6,938 bases of DNA from an archaeon (GTDB taxonomy: Archaea > Hydrothermarchaeota > Hydrothermarchaeia > JALTZZ01 > JALUTC01), in NCBI GenBank assembly GCA_027058345.1, contig JALUTC010000004.1:1-6938 (forward strand), given 5' to 3'. The translations under genes were made by a program, and so were the position numbers. This document shows positions 1 through 5,865 of the stretch, piece by piece. The notes beneath the pieces are model-generated. The model saw only the letters and a program-made list of their open reading frames with translations. It ran no database searches and was not told the origin of the DNA. Positions within the stretch are counted from its first letter, which is position 1; each line of letters starts with the position of its first letter.

Positions 1-1016
1 ATTGGATAAAGCAGAAGATAACTGGAGTTTATGTTTTCTCTCCAAGTAAAAAAATGCTCGAAATTGATACAGAAAGGATTGGTAAAATAGGTTACATTAT
101 TGAGAGACAGCAATTCGAAAAGAGATTAGCTGAAGTGGCGATAAGATATGGTGCAAAATTAATGCTTAAGACAAATGTATACGATTTGATATTGGAAAAT
201 GGTTACGTTAAAGGCATCGTTGCAAATTATTTCGATGAAGAAATTAAGATAAGGTCGAAAATCGTGGTTGCAGCAGATGGTGTTGATTCAAAGATACCAA
301 GAATTGTTGGAATAAATACCGCTCTAAATCCATACGAATTTGCATCAAGCTTCCAATATGAGATGGCTAATGTAAAATTGTATAATCCAAATTACATCGA
401 AATTTATTTCTCGAGCAAATATGCACCTGGTGGATACGTGTGGATTTTTCCAAAAGGTAAAGATGTTGCAAACGTAGGTTTAGGTGTAAGAAATGCAGAA
501 AAATCTGCCAAATATTATCTGGATTTGTTCATAAAGGATAATATTGAAAGGTTTAAGAATTCATCACCAATCGAAATAAATGCCGGTGTTGTTCCAGTAA
601 CTAAACCGATAGATAAATTGGTATACAATGGGTTAATAATAATAGGAGATTCTGCAAGAATGGCTCATCCATTACATGGTGGAGGAATTGGTATAAGTTT
701 AGAAGCTGCAACAATAGCTGCCGAAATTGTTTCAAAGGCAATAAAGCATGAGGACTTTTCGGAGAAATTTCTGAAAGAATTTGAGAGAAAATGGTACGAA
801 ATTAGAGGAAAAGAGTTGTTAAAAGCTTATAAATTCAGGAGATTTCTTGAGAGATTAAGCGATGAACATTTAGATATATTGGCAGATATCTTCATAGATA
901 ATCCCAATTTAATAATAGATATAACGCATGGTAAGAAATTTGAAGCATTTTTAAAGATATTGACTAGGAAAGCACCGAAATTGTTAAAACTTGCAACTGC
1001 TATACTAAAAATTTAA
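1..1016 (+). CDS. Geranylgeranyl reductase family FAD-dependent oxidoreductase (5' end missing)
   Basis: Flavoprotein of the geranylgeranyl reductase family. In archaea these enzymes saturate the double bonds of the geranylgeranyl chains of membrane ether lipids at the membrane face. The reading frame is open from base 3 to the TAA at 1014-1016, so the ATG at 54 is internal and the real start lies left of the window. About 337 residues are visible. Relative to a usual length near 390-400, roughly 60 are missing, including the N-terminal GxGxxG dinucleotide-binding motif. Counting from the ATG at 54, visible motifs are GYIIERQQFEKRLA (13-26), the ADG motif VVAADGVDS (71-79), the family signature PxxYxWxFP as PGGYVWIFP (125-133), and the second FAD motif GLIIIGDSARMAHP (193-206) followed by a Gly-rich turn. 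The last 100 residues are the helical C-terminal part. The 3' end overlaps the convergent DHH gene by 4 bases. The family call is firm. The exact substrate (digeranylgeranylglycerophospholipid or another prenyl chain) is inference. Confidence 0.9.
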   Translation, partial: WIKQKITGVYVFSPSKKMLEIDTERIGKIGYIIERQQFEKRLAEVAIRYGAKLMLKTNVYDLILENGYVKGIVANYFDEEIKIRSKIVVAADGVDSKIPRIVGINTALNPYEFASSFQYEMANVKLYNPNYIEIYFSSKYAPGGYVWIFPKGKDVANVGLGVRNAEKSAKYYLDLFIKDNIERFKNSSPIEINAGVVPVTKPIDKLVYNGLIIIGDSARMAHPLHGGGIGISLEAATIAAEIVSKAIKHEDFSEKFLKEFERKWYEIRGKELLKAYKFRRFLERLSDEHLDILADIFIDNPNLIIDITHGKKFEAFLKILTRKAPKLLKLATAILKI

Positions 1017-2089
1017 ATCTTATAATTCTCAAAGTTTTTATTTAGGAATTCTATCAATTTCTCTAAGTCCTTTTTATAGATTAATCCACCAGCTGCTTCT
1101 GGATGACCTCCCCCTCGTATTCCATAGATTTTTGAAAACTCTTCCATAGCAGTTCCGACGTCAATTATTCTACTTCTCAACGATATTTTTAGAATGTTAT
1201 TATTCCTCTTAAAAATCCTTTCTATAAGGCTTGAATCTTTAGGAGAATAAACGAGTATAACTTTATCTTTGAAGAAAGATTTTAAGAAGCTTGCTGGTAA
1301 TGATGATGTATGTTTTGATTTTGCAACAACAACTTTCTCATTTATCTCGGTATTTTTACATGTATGATATATTTCCTCAAATGTCTTCTTCTTGTTTTCA
1401 ATTATCCTTTTTATTATCCTCTTATCTTTAAATATTTCCAAGGGATTTTCTACGAGCTTTTCTGCGACGTATTCTATGAAGAATTTCCAATCATCTTTAT
1501 AAAAGCTTGTAACCAAATCTATTAATAGGAAAAAATTATACGTAGGTCTACCATTATACATAAGTTCGGGATATTCTTCTTCAAAATCTTTCAACGAATC
1601 ATTATCATCCAACATATAATCTAGAAAGCTTCCTATTATAGCAAGGAGGGAATATTTTTTAAATTCATCTCCAAATATTCTCTTTCCTATTTTGTAGGAA
1701 ATGGATGCACAACTTATAACTGGGTTATATTCAAGAGCTCTTATATCAAAATATATCATATTTTTTGGAACATCTTCTGGAACCATTCTCTTGTGGTGAT
1801 CTATATATATAAATGTTTTTCTTTCATTTTTTTTTGCCACATCTATTAATAAGTCATCGTCAAATGGCGTATCTATAAGAATGCATGCATCATACTTTTC
1901 CTCGTAACATTTTGAAAGATTCTCTGGTAGTAATTCTCCATGCCTTATAGGATTTGTTTCAACCTCCTTATTAAGCTTTTTAAGCAATATCCTTACTATT
2001 GCAGCTCCAGTAAGTCCATCTCCGTCAGAGTCAGATATTATTAAGAACCTTTCGTTTTTCTTGAACACTTCTATTATTCTTTCAATCAT
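1013..2089 (-). CDS. DHH/DHHA1 family phosphoesterase (RecJ/NrnA-like)
   Basis: Metal-dependent phosphoesterase of the DHH superfamily, 358 residues, predicted cytoplasmic. The N-terminal DHH domain carries SDSDGDGLTGAA (19-30, metal-ligand aspartates D20, D22 and D24), LIDTPFDDD (71-79, D73), the namesake IDHH (96-99) and IIGSFLDYM (151-159, with D157). The C-terminal DHHA1 domain ends with the substrate-binding RGGGHPEAAGG (325-335). All key residues look intact, so it should be active. Family members include RecJ-like 5'-3' or 3'-5' exonucleases on single-stranded DNA or RNA, oligoribonucleases and cyclic dinucleotide phosphodiesterases. The length and the lack of extra OB-fold or transmembrane segments favour an archaeal RecJ-like or nanoRNase-type enzyme, but the substrate cannot be chosen from sequence. 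The ATG at 2089 is used because the DHH motif begins 18 residues later and the TATA-like element sits about 30 bases upstream, which suggests a nearly leaderless mRNA. It is divergent from the sRNA/tRNA unit and convergent with the reductase gene. Confidence 0.9.
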   Translation of the reverse strand: MIERIIEVFKKNERFLIISDSDGDGLTGAAIVRILLKKLNKEVETNPIRHGELLPENLSKCYEEKYDACILIDTPFDDDLLIDVAKKNERKTFIYIDHHKRMVPEDVPKNMIYFDIRALEYNPVISCASISYKIGKRIFGDEFKKYSLLAIIGSFLDYMLDDNDSLKDFEEEYPELMYNGRPTYNFFLLIDLVTSFYKDDWKFFIEYVAEKLVENPLEIFKDKRIIKRIIENKKKTFEEIYHTCKNTEINEKVVVAKSKHTSSLPASFLKSFFKDKVILVYSPKDSSLIERIFKRNNNILKISLRSRIIDVGTAMEEFSKIYGIRGGGHPEAAGGLIYKKDLEKLIEFLNKNFENYKI

Positions 2090-2098
2090 AAATTAAAA

Positions 2099-2108
2099 TT
2101 AAAAATTT
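2099..2108 (+). promoter_or_regulatory. Candidate TATA box for the sRNA-tRNA unit
   Basis: TTAAAAATTT lies about 27 bases upstream of the expected 5' end of the C/D sRNA (2130-2133). That is the right place for an archaeal TATA box driving the sRNA and, by read-through, the tRNA. No candidate TATA box with suitable spacing lies between the sRNA and the tRNA, since that gap is only 7 bases. The background is very A/T-rich, so this is a position-based prediction. Confidence 0.35.
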
Positions 2109-2111
2109 GTT

Positions 2112-2124
2112 GATAAAATTTTAA
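2112..2124 (-). promoter_or_regulatory. Candidate TATA box for the DHH phosphoesterase gene
   Basis: Read on the minus strand this is TTAAAATTTTAT, centred about 29 bases before the ATG at 2089. With the usual archaeal spacing of about 26 bases from TATA centre to transcription start, the mRNA would begin within a few bases of the ATG, so it would be almost leaderless. That agrees with the absence of a Shine-Dalgarno sequence. The whole region is A/T-rich, so such a match is easily found by chance. Confidence 0.4.
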
Positions 2125-2130
2125 GATAAT

Positions 2131-2189
2131 AATAGTGATGACCGGTGGCCATATTGCTGAGATATGATGATTTCGAGGCATGCTGATAA
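2131..2189 (+). ncRNA. C/D box sRNA (2'-O-methylation guide)
   Basis: All four boxes of an archaeal C/D sRNA are present in order. The C box is GTGATGA (2135-2141), the D' box CTGA (2157-2160), the C' box ATGATGA (2164-2170) and the D box CTGA (2183-2186). Each matches the consensus RUGAUGA or CUGA exactly. The D'-C' spacer is 3 bases. The guide before D' is CCGGTGGCCATATTG (2142-2156), and the guide before D is TTTCGAGGCATG (2171-2182), 12 bases, the typical archaeal length. Such RNAs assemble with L7Ae, Nop5 and fibrillarin. They direct ribose methylation of the target base paired with the fifth guide base upstream of D or D'. By that rule the D guide would modify the fifth base (C) of CAUGCCUCGAAA, and the D' guide the fifth base (A) of CAAUAUGGCCAC. 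I could not assign these to rRNA or tRNA positions. The ends given are approximate; the terminal stem is weak. It lies 7 bases upstream of tRNA-Val. Confidence 0.85.
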
Positions 2190-2193
2190 AAAA

Positions 2194-2268
2194 GGGCCCG
2201 TGGTCTAGCCAGGTTAGGACGTCTCCCTGACACGGAGAAGGTCCCCGGTTCAAATCCGGGCGGGCCCA
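2194..2268 (+). tRNA. tRNA-Val (anticodon GAC)
   Basis: A complete 75-base cloverleaf without an intron. The acceptor stem is GGGCCCG (2194-2200) with CGGGCCC (2261-2267), and the discriminator base is A2268. The D arm spans 2203-2220 and has the GG pair in its loop. The anticodon stem TCTCC/GGAGA encloses the loop CTGACAC, which puts the anticodon GAC at 2229-2231 and reads GUC/GUU valine codons. The variable loop is 5 bases. The T arm is CCCGG-TTCAAAT-CCGGG (2244-2260). CCA is not encoded and must be added after 3' processing. Every acceptor and T-stem pair is G-C, a strong contrast to the AT-rich flanks and typical of thermophiles. It sits 7 bases after the D box-containing sRNA and 12 bases before the srp19 ATG, so RNase P and tRNase Z cleavage could also set the ends of those neighbours. 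Confidence 0.97.
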
Positions 2269-2280
2269 TTATTTTAAAAT

Positions 2281-2562
2281 ATGAAAAGGATAATGATATA
2301 TCCTGAATATATTGATTCGAGAAGAAGCAGGAGTGAAGGTAGAAAGATAAGGAAAGAGTATTGTATAGATAACCCTAAGATTGAAGAAATATATGAGGCG
2401 GCAAAATTATTAGGTTTAAATCCGGAAATACAGAGAGATAAAAAATATCCGAGAAACTGGTTTTACAGTAAAGGTAGGGTCATCGTTGATAAGGTAAAGT
2501 CAAAGTTGGAAATATTAAAGGATATTGCGTTGAAGATTAAAGATATGAGAAATATGGGATGA
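2281..2562 (+). CDS. srp19: Signal recognition particle protein SRP19
   Basis: SRP19 binds the 7S SRP RNA at the tips of helices 6 and 8 and preorganises it for SRP54, so it acts in co-translational targeting of membrane and secreted proteins. The 93 residues match the compact archaeal form. The conserved N-terminal block is IYPEYIDSRRSRSEGRK (6-22), followed by the helix-rich PKIEEIYEAAKLLGL (32-46), the RNA-binding DKKYPRNW (53-60) and GRVIVD (65-70), and a basic C-terminal helix. The ATG at 2281 is chosen. An internal ATG at 2293 (residue 5) would also keep the conserved core, and neither has a Shine-Dalgarno sequence. The leader after tRNA 3' processing would be only 12 A/U-rich bases, and no TATA-like element lies in the GC-rich tRNA sequence where a leaderless promoter would be needed. 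The stop overlaps the next ATG by ATGA, so translation is probably coupled. Confidence 0.93.
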   Translation: MKRIMIYPEYIDSRRSRSEGRKIRKEYCIDNPKIEEIYEAAKLLGLNPEIQRDKKYPRNWFYSKGRVIVDKVKSKLEILKDIALKIKDMRNMG

Positions 2563-3812
2563 ATGTTGTGAAGGAATTTAAGGAATTATTGGTTGCAATA
2601 TTGGATAGGAATCCCTTTTATTATAGGATTATTAAGAGTTTAAGGGTTATCTTTGTAAATACTTATGAAAGAATAGCATCGGTTGATAATAAGTTTAGAC
2701 TATATCTAACGAGAAAATTTTTCGAACTAAACGAAATTAGTAGACTCAAAGTTTTGGAACATGAAATTCTACATTTAATATTCAAACATCCAATGAGAAT
2801 AGATAAGCTTTCAAATCTTTACAATGTGGATAGAAAAATTATAAATCTTATTGCTGATGCTATCATAAATTATAAAATCTCCTTAGACATTGTCAGGGAT
2901 GTAAATGGTAGGAGTTATAAACCTATAAATTTTAACATACTGGTAAAAATGTTCAAACAACTAAAGAGATATAAAAATCATTTATATAAGATGTGTCTCG
3001 AAGAAATTGTGCAAAAAATTCAAAGCGATTTTGAAATATATTCAACTGGTGAAGAGGTTGAGCAACCTGAAGAAAGTAAATTAAGTATAAGAAGTGATTT
3101 GCAAAAGTACTTGGATTTAAATGAAATTCATGAAGAAAGTTTACCAAATAAGATTGTATTGCAAGAAGGTTCGCTTGGAAATGATGAAGAGGAAATGGAA
3201 GAAAACTTTAACACAATTGTCAAGGAAAGCCTATCCTTCCTGGATGATAAGGTCTTGGCACTTGAAATCGAAGAGATGTACAGGAAAGGGTTAGATTGGA
3301 AGAGTTATTTAAAATATTTTGTTCATAGCACATTAAGACCATATGCAAGATTGGCAACATGGTCAAAGTTGAATAGAATCCTTCCATGGATAGTACCTGG
3401 CAAGAGGAGTTTTGAGAAGAAAAATGTATTGGTTGGGATTGATTCAAGTGCTTCCATATCAGATTATGACCTAAAAATATTTATAAAACAATTATATGAT
3501 ATAATTAGATATTCAACGATAATTTTATATTATTGGGATACAGATGTTTACGGCCCTATGATATTAAAGAATTACATGGATGTAAAGCAAAAGGCAGAAA
3601 AGGTTAAGGGAAGAGGAGGTACGAGAATAACTCCATTTTTAAATGTAGCCAAAAGGCACGATTTTGAATGCATGATAATAATGTCGGATTGTTTATGGGA
3701 AGAGAGAGATGATGTTGTTGAAAGTCTCTTACCAAATAAATCCGTTCTCATATTGACTTTAAAAAGGGTGCCAGAAATTAGGAGAGGAAATGTAAAGATA
3801 ATTAAAATATGA
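2559..3812 (+). CDS. Zinc-metallopeptidase-like and VWA domain protein (DUF2201 type)
   Basis: A 417-residue protein with the two-domain layout of the DUF2201/VWA-like metallopeptidase family. The N-terminal part has the zinc-protease motif HEILH (68-72) followed by ADAIIN (99-104), which fits the downstream Asp/Asn-containing helix of the family. A helical, acidic linker follows (about 160-217, with runs of Glu and Asp). The C-terminal VWA domain (about 288-417) keeps a full metal-ion-dependent adhesion site: DSSAS (D295, S297, S299), the Thr in GGTRIT (T355), and the Asp in MSD (D377). WDTDVYG (326-332) is also typical. There is no signal peptide or transmembrane segment, so it is cytoplasmic. 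In many genomes such proteins are encoded next to a MoxR-type AAA+ ATPase and are thought to act with it in chaperone-like remodelling. No MoxR gene is visible here. A GTG at 2568 is an alternative start. It overlaps srp19 and the next gene by ATGA each. Peptidase activity and partner are not demonstrable from sequence. Confidence 0.85.
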   Translation: MNVVKEFKELLVAILDRNPFYYRIIKSLRVIFVNTYERIASVDNKFRLYLTRKFFELNEISRLKVLEHEILHLIFKHPMRIDKLSNLYNVDRKIINLIADAIINYKISLDIVRDVNGRSYKPINFNILVKMFKQLKRYKNHLYKMCLEEIVQKIQSDFEIYSTGEEVEQPEESKLSIRSDLQKYLDLNEIHEESLPNKIVLQEGSLGNDEEEMEENFNTIVKESLSFLDDKVLALEIEEMYRKGLDWKSYLKYFVHSTLRPYARLATWSKLNRILPWIVPGKRSFEKKNVLVGIDSSASISDYDLKIFIKQLYDIIRYSTIILYYWDTDVYGPMILKNYMDVKQKAEKVKGRGGTRITPFLNVAKRHDFECMIIMSDCLWEERDDVVESLLPNKSVLILTLKRVPEIRRGNVKIIKI

Positions 3813-4225
3813 AGGAAGAAGATAGAACATATAAGATATTGGAGAGGAAGCTTTACGAAATATTGAATAGTGGTGCACCTGTGACAAGGATTTACTTTTA
3901 CGATTTAATCAAAATGGAAAATCCTAGAATAAAATTAAGGGATGGTAGTGAGGTTGAAATAGATAAGGAAGAATTAGAACTCATTAGAAAATACTTGCCA
4001 GAAAACTATTTAAGAATCTTGAGAATTCCAATAATAATCGAGGTTAATCCCGAAGCATATGGCAGCGGTGTTTATAAAATATCAGGAGTTGCTGAATGCC
4101 TTTTAATATCGAAAATTTTAAATAAGGAATTGATAAAAAAGGACGAGTTGTTTATTTATAGATATGAACTTAGGAAGATTCGTAAGATTCTTCCAACTAC
4201 AACGCAATACATTTTTGTTTTATAA
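3809..4225 (+). CDS. UPF0216 (DUF61) family protein
   Basis: Conserved archaeal protein of unknown function, 138 residues. The family pattern is recognisable from IKLRDGSEVEIDKEELELI (41-59), through LPENYLRILRIPIIIEV (63-79) and VYKISGVAECLLISKIL (88-104), to the highly conserved end ELRKIRKILPTTTQYIF (120-136). It is mixed alpha/beta and soluble, with no signal peptide, no membrane segment and no cysteine cluster; the only cysteine is C97. The length is normal for the family. The start codon overlaps the stop of the VWA gene by ATGA, which implies translational coupling and fixes the start. Its 3' end overlaps the longest possible reading of the nuclease gene by 62 bases. Because the PTTTQY ending is conserved, this frame is the constrained one there. 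No function can be given; being in a unit with srp19 and an RNA methyltransferase hints at translation or RNA biology, but that is inference. Confidence 0.88.
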   Translation: MKEEDRTYKILERKLYEILNSGAPVTRIYFYDLIKMENPRIKLRDGSEVEIDKEELELIRKYLPENYLRILRIPIIIEVNPEAYGSGVYKISGVAECLLISKILNKELIKKDELFIYRYELRKIRKILPTTTQYIFVL

Positions 4226-4985
4226 AATAATATTTCTATCTTTAATACTAATATTTCTTTCATACTGTTTGGAAAAGCAACAAGTATATGTGTTAAAGGT
4301 TATTGATGGAGATACAATATTAACGAATATAGGAAAGGTGAGATTACTTGGAATAAATGCTCCAGAAAGATATCAGCCGTGTTATGAAGAGTCAAAAGAT
4401 TATCTGAAAAATATCTTAGAAAATAAAAACGTAACATTAGAGTTTGATAAATATAAGAGGGATCGTTTTGGAAGATATCTTGCATGGGTATGGTTGAACA
4501 ATACACTTATAAATCTATTATTGGTTAAGGAAGGATATGCAAAATCGTATATTTATGGATATGAAAAATATGCAAGAGATATTATTAAAGCAGAAATATA
4601 TGCATACAAAAATTCCAAGGGTTGTTTATGGAAAAAATCAAAATATTTTGGCTGCTTAGAAGTTTTAAGATTCGAATGGAATCCTGAAGGCGATGATGAG
4701 AAAAATTTGAATAAAGAAATTGTTGAACTGATAAATACATGTGATAAAATATATATAAAAAATTGGTATGTGTTTGATGAAGCCAATAATGTGTTAATCC
4801 TTAATGATATTATATTAAATAGGGGAGATAAAATCATAATACATTCTGGATGTGGTATAAATGATAAGCAAAACATTTATTGGTGTTCTAATGTTCCAAT
4901 ATGGAATAATAATGGAGATACATTATATATATACGATTCGGATGGAAATTTAGTGTTGAGATATTCTTATAGGAATGTATTCTGA
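4164..4985 (+). CDS. Membrane-anchored or secreted thermonuclease with lamin-tail domain
   Basis: Staphylococcal-nuclease-like enzyme predicted to act outside the cell, cleaving DNA or RNA with calcium. Residues count from the ATG at 4164. A hydrophobic segment (about 18-34, FYKIIFLSLILIFLSY) after Arg residues is a signal peptide or anchor. C35 could be a lipidation site, but Y34 before it is atypical. The SNase domain (about 41-160) has VIDGDT with D48 and D50, VRLLGINAPE with R60 and E68, and DRFGR with R104, matching D21, R35, E43 and R87 of the nuclease. The D40 position is N65, a common variant. The C-terminal lamin-tail domain (about 165-273) shows FEWNPEGDD, VELIN, IKNWYVFDE, RGDKIIIHSG and WNNNGDTLYIYDSDGN. 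Such domains are often found on extracellular nucleases. The ATG gives a 62-base overlap with DUF61. A TTG at 4215 would cut this to 11 bases and begin just before the hydrophobic segment, so it is a serious alternative start. No Shine-Dalgarno sequence settles it. The 3' end overlaps the next gene by 11 bases. Confidence 0.87.
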   Translation: MNLGRFVRFFQLQRNTFLFYKIIFLSLILIFLSYCLEKQQVYVLKVIDGDTILTNIGKVRLLGINAPERYQPCYEESKDYLKNILENKNVTLEFDKYKRDRFGRYLAWVWLNNTLINLLLVKEGYAKSYIYGYEKYARDIIKAEIYAYKNSKGCLWKKSKYFGCLEVLRFEWNPEGDDEKNLNKEIVELINTCDKIYIKNWYVFDEANNVLILNDIILNRGDKIIIHSGCGINDKQNIYWCSNVPIWNNNGDTLYIYDSDGNLVLRYSYRNVF

Positions 4986-5865
4986 ATATCTTATAAAAAA
5001 ATATAAGGCTCTTTTTGGTGAAAATTTCAGAGAATTAATCGAAGCAAATATACCTAAAAGTATTCGAGTAAATACCTTAAAAATTTCTGTGGAAGATTTT
5101 TTAAACAAAATTAAAGAAAAGATTTTACTGAAAAAGATTGAATATACAAAATATGGATTTTATGTAATTCATTCCAAATATTCAATAGGAGCAACCGTCG
5201 AATACTTACTTGGATATTATGCAATACAAGATCCAGCATCGATGTATGCTGTAGAGGAATTGGATCCAAAGCAAAATGACTTAGTATTAGATATGGCTTC
5301 AGCGCCAGGAATGAAAACTAGTTATATTTCACAGCTCATGAACAATAAAGGTTGTATAATTGCATTCGAAATAAATAGAAATAGGATGAAATCTTTAAGA
5401 AGCAATTTGACAAGACTTGGATGCAAAAATGTTATACTAATTAGAGATGATGCAAAAAATGCTAAAAAATTAAATCTTGAATTTGATAAAATATTGCTCG
5501 ACGCTCCATGTACAGGCACTGGAACCTTGAACAAGAATCCAGAAGCAAGGTTTAAAGATGAAAAAGATGTTTTATATTGTACAAAAATTCAAAGGGAATT
5601 GTTGAGAACTGCGATAGAAATTTGTAAGAGTGGAGGAAGGATAATTTATTCAACCTGCAGCTTATTACCTGAGGAGAATGAATTTATAATAAATGAGTTC
5701 CTTGAAAAATATGATATAAAATTGGAGAGGATAAATTTTGGAGATGAAGCTTTTGTAAAGCCTTATGGTATTGAATTATGCGATGAAATAAGGAAATGCA
5801 AAAGATTTTACCCTGGAAAGCATTTATCTCAAGGATTCTTCATTGCAAAAATAAAGGTCTTATAA
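4975..5865 (+). CDS. NOL1/NOP2/Sun family RNA (cytosine-5)-methyltransferase
   Basis: SAM-dependent m5C methyltransferase of tRNA or rRNA, 296 residues. The N-terminal region has the family N1-type motif SIRVNTLKIS (29-38), then QDPASMYAV (85-93). The Rossmann domain shows motif I DMASAPGMKT (106-115), the acidic motif II residue E132, and RDDA (157-160). Motif IV is DAPCTGTG (176-183) with C179, the cysteine that releases the product. Motif VI is STCSLLPEENE (226-236) with the nucleophile C228. The end RFYPGKHLSQGFFIAKI (277-293) is the usual C-terminal strand. All catalytic residues are present, so it should be active. There is no PUA domain. The size resembles archaeal Trm4-type tRNA methyltransferases, but the family has several archaeal paralogues, so the target base is not assigned. 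The ATG at 4975 overlaps the nuclease stop by 11 bases, with no Shine-Dalgarno sequence at a proper distance. Confidence 0.92.
   Translation: MYSEYLIKKYKALFGENFRELIEANIPKSIRVNTLKISVEDFLNKIKEKILLKKIEYTKYGFYVIHSKYSIGATVEYLLGYYAIQDPASMYAVEELDPKQNDLVLDMASAPGMKTSYISQLMNNKGCIIAFEINRNRMKSLRSNLTRLGCKNVILIRDDAKNAKKLNLEFDKILLDAPCTGTGTLNKNPEARFKDEKDVLYCTKIQRELLRTAIEICKSGGRIIYSTCSLLPEENEFIINEFLEKYDIKLERINFGDEAFVKPYGIELCDEIRKCKRFYPGKHLSQGFFIAKIKVL

Noticed and set aside
2229..2240. Possible tRNA intron or 3' CCA
   Set aside because: The anticodon stem and 7-base loop are uninterrupted, and the bases after the discriminator are TTA, so there is neither an intron nor an encoded CCA.
2571..2587. Short direct repeat of AAGGAATT
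   Set aside because: It encodes the repeated KEF/KEL residues at the start of the VWA protein and is explained by coding in AT-rich sequence.
2953..3447. Minus-strand open frames of 64 and 75 codons inside the VWA gene
   Set aside because: They lie antisense to a well-supported coding region, show no domain or motif, and have composition expected of shadow frames.
4257..4268. Lipobox LSYC at the end of the nuclease signal segment
   Set aside because: The residue before the cysteine is Tyr, where small residues such as Gly, Ala or Ser are expected. It is mentioned as a possibility but not called as a lipoprotein site.
4300..4876. Minus-strand open frames of 68 and 107 codons inside the nuclease gene
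   Set aside because: They are antisense to the SNase and lamin-tail coding sequence, which has clear conserved motifs; the frames are rich in Phe, Ser and Ile as expected from reverse reading of AT-rich genes.
5322..5534. Minus-strand open frame of 70 codons inside the methyltransferase gene
   Set aside because: It is antisense to motifs I to IV of the NOL1/NOP2/Sun enzyme and has no features of its own.
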